A DNA stretch of 10,713 bases from DAIDKA01 sp049792815 (lineage in GTDB: Bacteria > Pseudomonadota > Gammaproteobacteria > Steroidobacterales > Steroidobacteraceae). This document shows positions 6,130 to 10,713 of the stretch, piece after piece. The notes below the pieces were generated by a model. The model ran no database searches, was not told the DNA's origin, and was given only the letters and a program-made list of their open reading frames with translations. The stretch is taken from NCBI GenBank assembly GCA_049792815.1, contig JBARBG010000058.1, positions 1 to 10,713 of the forward strand. Reading direction: 5' to 3'. Positions within the stretch are counted from its first letter, which is position 1. Every line of letters begins with the position of its first letter. The position numbers were made by a program, and so were the translations under genes.

Positions 6130-6526
6130 CTAGTATCGTTCAGGATGGGTAGAGACGACATCGTTGGCGATAGCCCACGAGTTGCGAATAGCAACCGCAA
6201 GCAGCAAGAGCATGGCGACAGCCACCAGGGTGAGCCCGCGTTGGGAGTCGTGGAGGAGGAACAGTACCCCGCCCGATATATCAAGACCGTACACCGCAAT
6301 CGGTAAAGCCGCGTAAGCGATCCGGTCAGCAACTCGTAGTGACTCGTGTTAGCGCCTCGCCTGACAAAGAATGCCCCGAGTAAACCAAGCCGACGACACC
6401 CACGAGGTGAATGCGAAAACTGGCCGTGAGCCGCGAGTGGGTCGGGAACGTTAGAAGTGTGGCGAGCAATAGTACTGATGCGAAATAGATAACAGCGGGA
6501 CAGTGGGCGTGAGGAAAACCGGAATC
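6130..6526 (-). pseudogene. Decayed small membrane protein
   Basis: Two overlapping minus-strand frames together read like one membrane protein. The first is open from 6526 to a TGA at 6326-6328 and includes PAVIYFASVLLLATLLTF and IHLVGVVGLVYSG. The second is open from 6348 to a TAG at 6130-6132 and includes VADRIAYAALPIAVYGLDI, GGVLFLL, LTLVAVAMLLLLAVAIRNSW and AIANDVV. Both have hydrophobic segments with regular spacing, and they would join if one frameshift between about 6326 and 6348 were corrected. No start codon is seen in the first frame after the TAA at 6527-6529, so the 5' end is damaged too. At least three membrane segments are predicted. I do not recognise the family. Confidence 0.5.
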
Positions 6527-6598
6527 TTAGAACTGAAGCGGGCTGCTGCGTAAGCTCTCATCGATTTCCAACTGCTGAAGCCTTGACGGAGGGAAGAG

Positions 6599-6624
6599 GA
6601 CTGCCCGCCTCCACGCAGGCAGTC
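6599..6624 (-). terminator. Possible terminator of the secreted-protein gene
   Basis: GACTGCC at 6599-6605 and GGCAGTC at 6618-6624 form a perfect 7-base stem with a 12-base loop, 30 bases downstream of the stop at 6654-6656. On the minus strand the stem is followed by a pyrimidine-rich stretch (CTCTTCCCTCC) but not a clean U-tract. Confidence 0.4.
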
Positions 6625-6653
6625 TCTGAGCACTGGCAGCTGCGTGTATGTAT

Positions 6654-7307
6654 CTATTCCGTACTACCAGGTACGGTGGAATTGATCGTGACACGTGTTG
6701 CCGTGATGGTTCCGGTTACCGTCGCCACAGGCACACTTGGTGCGACATCGAGGGAGTCCGTGCTGGTCCACACGTACACTTTGAGCGTGAACTTCCCCGT
6801 CATGTGGTCATTATCGGTGAGTTTCACCGTCTCGGTGATTTGAATCGCATTGGCGGGACTCTGCCCGCTCATATCCCAGGCAAGAGGGAAATGGTTGAGC
6901 TGGTATTTATTGGGTCCGACCTGCTTCCAAACGCCGAGGCAGAAATTGCTGGTGATCGGCGCATGCAGACCGGAATTCTGGATCTCAGTGCCGTCGGAAT
7001 GCCATTGGGCGTAACCGTCGTCCACTACCGCCCCATTTGGCGCGACCAACTGGAAGCGCCACATGCCGACGATACCCGCGTCGTCGCGCCAGCCCTCATC
7101 ATCGCTCACCAGCAGAAATTGTCCCCCCGCCCGAGGCCGATAGACTGCCGAGATCAGCGTCGGGGACGCTTGCGTCGCAGGGTTCCAGGCGTTCGGTTTG
7201 AGCATTGGCGGCGCAAAGCCGCATGCGGCCTGCGAGCTGTTGACCATCGAGAATGCGGCAACGCTCAGTGCGAGCGCGGCCAGCAAAGGTCGCATTGAGA
7301 TTTTCAT
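6654..7307 (-). CDS. Exported protein with lipocalin-like G-x-W motif, function unknown
   Basis: The 217-residue product has a clear signal peptide (residues 1-27, MKISMRPLLAALAL to SSQA) and should be exported. The mature part is beta-rich. IVGMWRFQLV (79-88) resembles the G-x-W strand that opens the lipocalin/calycin barrel, followed by DDGYAQWHSDGTEIQNSG (96-113), NFCLGVWKQVGPNKYQLNHF (121-140), and regular alternating strands to VTGTITATRVTIN. C29 and C123 could form a disulfide. I recall similar uncharacterised proteins in proteobacteria and acidobacteria, but no function. The ATG at 7307 has a very strong ribosome site (GGAGAGGGAGAG on the minus strand, about 7310-7321). It is a single gene, transcribed in the same direction as the two-component operon upstream but 217 bases away from it. 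Binding of a small hydrophobic ligand is a fold-based guess. Confidence 0.75.
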   Translation of the reverse strand: MKISMRPLLAALALSVAAFSMVNSSQAACGFAPPMLKPNAWNPATQASPTLISAVYRPRAGGQFLLVSDDEGWRDDAGIVGMWRFQLVAPNGAVVDDGYAQWHSDGTEIQNSGLHAPITSNFCLGVWKQVGPNKYQLNHFPLAWDMSGQSPANAIQITETVKLTDNDHMTGKFTLKVYVWTSTDSLDVAPSVPVATVTGTITATRVTINSTVPGSTE

Positions 7308-7524
7308 GGCTCTCCCTCTCCGGACTTTGAAAAATTAGATTTACGCCCCGACCAACAGTCCGTTGCGCGGCCGCCGGGGGGGTGTCTGCCGGGAGAATAA
7401 GCAGGGACTAAGTCGGTCACAACGCCAGATGACAGAACCGTTTACTGAAGGTGTGAGTCGGGTTAGGAAGGGGCGAAGCGGGGAGTCGAATGCGGCTGAC
7501 CGCGACGAGTGCGAGTCGGCGCTT

Positions 7525-8274
7525 TTACATATGCCTAAAGCGCTGCGCGAATGGCGCGCTCACCGGAAGAGTTTCAGGGCGCACCTTAAGTCGGATCTTC
7601 ATGTGCCCGTGGCGATCGCGCTCGATAGAGGCGATGGCATTGATGTTGAGCACCGTGCCGCGATGGATCTGCACGAACATCTCCGGATCCAGCTCGCCAA
7701 GCAAGCTCTTGATGGTCTTGTTGATCAACGATTCGCCGGCAGGGGTCACCGCACTCGTGTACTTATTGTCCGCGCGGAAGTAGCAGATTTCATTCACTGT
7801 GATCAGCCGTACAGACCTACCTTCGGCAACAGTGATCCAGCGCAGGAACTGATGCTGTGAGTTTGCACTAGCGAGCTGATCCAGAAGTGCGCTGAGATCG
7901 GCTGGCTTGGTCAGCATCCGCTCACGCAAGCGCGCCACGGCGGCCGCGACCCGCGCCGTCGAGAGTGGTTTCATCACGTAGTCGATCGCACCGTGCTCAA
8001 AGGCAGCTACGGCATATTTGTCATGTGCCGTGACAAATACGACGTGAGACTTGCCGCTTGCGACGCGTGCGACGTCGAGACCGGAGGCCCCGGGCATCTC
8101 GATGTCCAGGAAGACCACATCAGGCGGGTGCGCCAGCAGCGCCCTGAGCGCCTGCGTGCCGTCACCGGCTTCCGCAACAATCTCAAGCTCCGGCCACAAA
8201 GTGGCGAGAGCTGCGCGCAACTCGCCCCGCAGCAATGGCTCGTCTTCAGCTATGATCGCGGTTGGACGGCTCAT
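7525..8274 (-). CDS. LytTR-family response regulator
   Basis: This 249-residue protein has an N-terminal receiver domain (about 1-120) with all key residues: acidic pair E10/D11, phospho-acceptor D57 (VVFLDIEMPG), T82 (FVTAHDKYA) and K102 (DYVMKPL). A LytTR DNA-binding domain follows (about 143-246), with VNEICYFRADNKYT and the FVQIHRGTVLNINAI core. Such regulators bind direct-repeat sites and activate transcription, and are paired with LytS/YehU-type membrane kinases as in the BtsSR and YpdAB systems of E. coli. Its start lies inside the end of the upstream kinase-like gene (29-base overlap) and has no good ribosome site of its own, so translation is probably coupled. It is the only regulator for the two kinase-like proteins of the operon. 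Target genes are unknown. Confidence 0.93.
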   Translation of the reverse strand: MSRPTAIIAEDEPLLRGELRAALATLWPELEIVAEAGDGTQALRALLAHPPDVVFLDIEMPGASGLDVARVASGKSHVVFVTAHDKYAVAAFEHGAIDYVMKPLSTARVAAAVARLRERMLTKPADLSALLDQLASANSQHQFLRWITVAEGRSVRLITVNEICYFRADNKYTSAVTPAGESLINKTIKSLLGELDPEMFVQIHRGTVLNINAIASIERDRHGHMKIRLKVRPETLPVSAPFAQRFRHM

Positions 8275-9358
8275 AGGGAATCTGTATCACTAGCCCGCGC
8301 CCCGTCTCTATGTGCGGAAGCACGGTGATGACGGCGCGATCGGCGTAGAGATCGCTCAGTCGCCGCCTGAGGGTCTGCAGCGGATCGTCTGAACCGTAAA
8401 CACAGCCGCCCACCCGCTCGCTTGAAACCGCAACACGAAGCATCCCACCCGTGACGCTCGCGGCGATTTGCAGGCGGCCTCCGAAAGTCGCCGCCGCCGG
8501 CGCGACGCACTCGACTAGGGGCAGCAGGACCATCGCAGCCATACTTGCGGCAAGCGCCGCCGGGGCAGCGCAGACCGACAGCTGAAGTTGCGGGGCAACG
8601 ATCCCGAAGTAGGCTTGCGCCCGGGTTAACTCCTGCGCCAGGCTCAAACCGGAGTCCTGTAGATGAGGGAGCGATGCACGCAAGTACGCGATGAGATCAT
8701 CGAGCATGCGCGCCCCAGCGGCAGCGTCGCGATCGTATGTATCGCGGATCTGCGTAAGAGTGTTGGAGAGAAACTGCGGTTCGACCCGCGCCTGCAATGC
8801 CAGTAAGCGGGACTGGAGCGCACCCCGTCGTGACCGGGCAGCGTGCACCCGCGCGGCGTTGAGGCGATCGGCGGCATGGAGTGCGGCTCGTTGACGCGCA
8901 TAAATCGAGGCGCCAATGGCACCCCAAATCAAATATTCAAAAAATAACCGCAAGGTAATCGTCGCGGGCGGCAAGACTGGCTCGCGCCAGCTCTGCGGGG
9001 CGGGTATCCAGGAGTGAATCATCCAGTAGACCGCGGCTCCCAAAGCGGATCCAGCCACCACGGCGCAAGCGTACGTTGGCAGCCGTCGGCTACCTCGGGT
9101 GACGAGTTCATCGGCCGCAAGTGCTACCCCGGTCAGGCTGAAGGCCATCAGGAGGTTTACGATCACGCCAGAGACATAACCTTGGTATGGACTCTCACCG
9201 CGCCACGCATCGAACAGGGACCAAACCTCGAAAACCAGCCCGATGAGCAGAGCCACTCCGGCGACGCGCCAGGTAAAGCGCCGCCTGGCTTCGCGCAGCG
9301 CATGCGGTAGCGCATCCAACCGACGCCACGGAAATAGACTGCCGGCCAAAACGTTCAT
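8246..9358 (-). CDS. Degenerate LytS-type sensor (pseudokinase lacking the phospho-acceptor His)
   Basis: The 370-residue protein has four predicted membrane segments (about 31-50, 62-83, 95-116, 135-153), a short coiled linker (155-190) and a region homologous to the His_kinase domain of LytS/YehU proteins. The phosphorylation motif reads LQARVEPQFLSNTL: the His is Gln (Q195, codon CAG at 8774-8776), whereas the neighbouring kinase has LQARIEPHFLFNTL. The ATP-binding part is also worn: LVENAIKHG is replaced by LVECVAPAA (281-289) and no D-x-G-x-G box is visible (VSSERVGG instead). Autophosphorylation is therefore very unlikely. The frame is fully open and its start and stop both overlap the neighbours, so it appears to be maintained rather than decaying. 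It may act as a sensor or regulatory partner that dimerises with the active kinase; this is inference. Confidence 0.88.
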   Translation of the reverse strand: MNVLAGSLFPWRRLDALPHALREARRRFTWRVAGVALLIGLVFEVWSLFDAWRGESPYQGYVSGVIVNLLMAFSLTGVALAADELVTRGSRRLPTYACAVVAGSALGAAVYWMIHSWIPAPQSWREPVLPPATITLRLFFEYLIWGAIGASIYARQRAALHAADRLNAARVHAARSRRGALQSRLLALQARVEPQFLSNTLTQIRDTYDRDAAAGARMLDDLIAYLRASLPHLQDSGLSLAQELTRAQAYFGIVAPQLQLSVCAAPAALAASMAAMVLLPLVECVAPAAATFGGRLQIAASVTGGMLRVAVSSERVGGCVYGSDDPLQTLRRRLSDLYADRAVITVLPHIETGRGLVIQIPYEPSNRDHS

Positions 9359-10494
9359 AGAAGCGCCACCGCAAGCGGCAACACGACCGTTGCCGTGGCA
9401 CCGCCAGCTTCATTGTTCTCGAGATGGAGGCGCGCTTCCGGGCCATATCGCGTATCCAAGCGTGCGCGGATGTTTGCCAGACCGCTACCGCCACCGCACC
9501 CGGAGCGGAAACCTCTGCCATTGTCAGCGACGCTCACCGTCAGTTGCGTGCCGTGGCGCATCGCGCTGACTCGCACGGTGCCAGCGCCGGGAGATGGGTT
9601 CAAGCCATGTTTGATAGCATTTTCAACCAGCGTCAGCAGGACCATGGATGGGATGGGATGGGCCGCCAGCGATTGTGGGACATCGACACTGAAGTTAAGC
9701 CGTTCCCCCATGCGAATTCGCTGGATGTCCAGGTACGCGAGCACCAGATCTGCTTCGAGCTGCAGCGTCGTGTCGGGCTCTCGCAGCTTCGTCAAGGCAA
9801 CCTGCAGGTAGCGCGTCAAGCTGTCCAGCATCAGGCGACCGGCGATGCGGTCCTGTTGATACAGCTGCCGGACATTCGCCAGTGTGTTGAAGAGGAAGTG
9901 AGGCTCTATTCGCGCCTGCAGGACCTGCAACTGCGCTTCGGCCATGTCGCCTTCCGCGAGTGCTTGCTCGCGCTCGACTTGTCGTGCATCCGCCTGGCTC
10001 GCCATCTCGCGACGATGGAGCTCGAGAGCTACAGTCAGCAAGCTGGCGAGCATCGCGTACCGTGGCCACAGGTAGCCGAATGCCGAGATGAAGGTGCGAT
10101 GTGTTCGAATAGAAACCAACACTTCGAGTTCCATTCGCAGCAGCACACATACGCCACTGAAAACGATAACCACGCTCGCCAGAAGCGCGATGCGCTTCCA
10201 CCCGCGTTGCGACACAAGGTTTTCGGCCGCGACGATGGCGAGGAGCATGGCGATACCCATCAGACATACCGGCCAGTAGTGCATGAGAAGGGACTGCATC
10301 CGACTCGACGGGTCGACGGGCAGACTCATGAGACCATCGACCCTACTGCTGAGAATGCGCACCAGCGTAAGCGCGGCGACCAGTCCAACGAGTTGCAGGG
10401 TCAGGCCTGCGAACGCCCGTTGCCCCAGAGTCCTGAGGCCGCCGCGGGAAACAGCTGTAGTCCGTCGCCGAGGTGACTGTGGTGTTGTTCTCAT
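9355..10494 (-). CDS. LytS/YehU-type sensor histidine kinase
   Basis: The 379-residue protein has four likely membrane segments (about 30-48, 75-92, 101-119, 137-157), a coiled linker (160-190) and a complete His_kinase plus ATPase module. LQARIEPHFLFNTL contains the phospho-acceptor H199. The N box is LVENAIKHG (289-297, N292), the G1 box VADNGRGF (322-329) and the G2 box GGSGLANIRARL (335-346). There is no periplasmic sensor domain of any size, so the signal is probably sensed in or near the membrane. It is first in the operon: its stop and the ATG of the degenerate kinase overlap by four bases (ATGA). GAGGGA on the minus strand, about five bases before the ATG at 10494, is a good ribosome site. 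It should phosphorylate D57 of the LytTR regulator. Confidence 0.93.
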   Translation of the reverse strand: MRTTPQSPRRRTTAVSRGGLRTLGQRAFAGLTLQLVGLVAALTLVRILSSRVDGLMSLPVDPSSRMQSLLMHYWPVCLMGIAMLLAIVAAENLVSQRGWKRIALLASVVIVFSGVCVLLRMELEVLVSIRTHRTFISAFGYLWPRYAMLASLLTVALELHRREMASQADARQVEREQALAEGDMAEAQLQVLQARIEPHFLFNTLANVRQLYQQDRIAGRLMLDSLTRYLQVALTKLREPDTTLQLEADLVLAYLDIQRIRMGERLNFSVDVPQSLAAHPIPSMVLLTLVENAIKHGLNPSPGAGTVRVSAMRHGTQLTVSVADNGRGFRSGCGGGSGLANIRARLDTRYGPEARLHLENNEAGGATATVVLPLAVALL

Positions 10495-10713
10495 CGAAAT
10501 CCCTCAACACGGCATGCTGCAGTACATCCGAGCAGCTGTCGAATGGTGGGTCGGCGGAACGCTGCAGATCAGTGACCGTTCTCGGTCAACTCGCGTATCC
10601 GAATGTCCAACATTATCTGGTGATATCTCAACCTTCAGGGGCTTAAGTGGTTTTATCTCGGGGAGATATTGGACACTTGCATCACATTTTTTGTAAGAAT
10701 GTCAGTAGCTTAG
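10495..10713 (-). promoter_or_regulatory. Upstream region of the two-component operon with inverted repeats
   Basis: TGACCG-TTCT-CGGTCA at 10573-10588 is a perfect 6-base inverted repeat about 80 bases before the kinase ATG and could be an operator. A looser pair, GTCCAACAT at 10605-10613 and ATATTGGAC at 10666-10674 (8 of 9 bases), encloses an AT-richer stretch. No promoter boxes stand out with proper spacing. No protein is recognised on either strand, although the window ends before the next gene can be judged. LytTR regulators usually bind direct repeats, so the palindromes need not be targets of this regulator. Confidence 0.4.

Noticed and set aside
6648..7298. Plus-strand frame of 216 codons opposite the secreted protein
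   Set aside because: The minus frame has a signal peptide and a strong ribosome site; the plus frame has neither.
7376..7382. Run of seven G as a possible phase-variation tract
   Set aside because: It lies between two genes and is not inside a reading frame or between recognisable promoter boxes; it is short enough to be chance in GC-rich DNA.
9424..10476. Long plus-strand open frame (350 codons) opposite the histidine kinase
   Set aside because: The minus strand encodes a kinase with all catalytic boxes; the plus frame is Gln/His-rich and has no recognisable domain.
1..10713. CRISPR array, tRNA or rRNA genes
   Set aside because: No regularly spaced repeats with unique spacers, no tRNA cloverleaf and no rRNA-like segments were seen on either strand.

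Overview
The window reads as GC-rich proteobacterial DNA. The two-component genes, the HI1419/HI1420-type toxin-antitoxin pair and the Shelph phosphatase would fit a soil or freshwater gammaproteobacterium, for example of the Xanthomonadales/Steroidobacterales kind, but this assignment is inferred from gene types only. Genes are compact, with overlapping stop/start pairs in both operons. The stretches between them hold fragments of insertion sequences and decayed genes, as in an accessory region.

Left part (1-2700, + strand). The window opens with short repeats that look like an IS end. Next is a toxin-antitoxin unit: a 22-bp palindromic operator, a RelE/ParE-type toxin gene broken by a frameshift, an intact HTH antitoxin, and a DUF3024 gene 5 bases later. 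After a 315-base gap without a recognisable gene comes a GFA/CENP-V-family zinc protein in which one expected zinc cysteine is Asp. A short secreted Cys-motif protein follows; it runs out next to a 23-codon remnant of an IS3-family OrfA.

Middle (2725-5591, + strand). A tight three-gene operon encodes an exported Shelph-type metallophosphatase, an exported protein with a CotH-like (kinase-fold) pattern, and a DUF4956/MgtC-like membrane protein. The combination suggests an envelope phosphorylation/dephosphorylation system. This is the first of two candidate undescribed systems.

Decayed strip (5592-6526). It has no intact gene. It contains a triple 17-bp tandem repeat and a frameshifted minus-strand membrane-protein pseudogene that can be recovered by joining two frames.

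Right part (6654-10494, minus strand). A secreted protein with a lipocalin-like G-x-W motif stands alone. Upstream of it, transcribed leftward, is a three-gene signalling operon: a canonical LytS/YehU-type histidine kinase, a second kinase-like membrane protein whose phospho-acceptor His is Gln and whose ATP-binding boxes are eroded, and a LytTR response regulator. Genes 1 and 2 overlap by 4 bases and genes 2 and 3 by 29. An intact kinase, a retained pseudokinase and a single regulator form the second candidate system.
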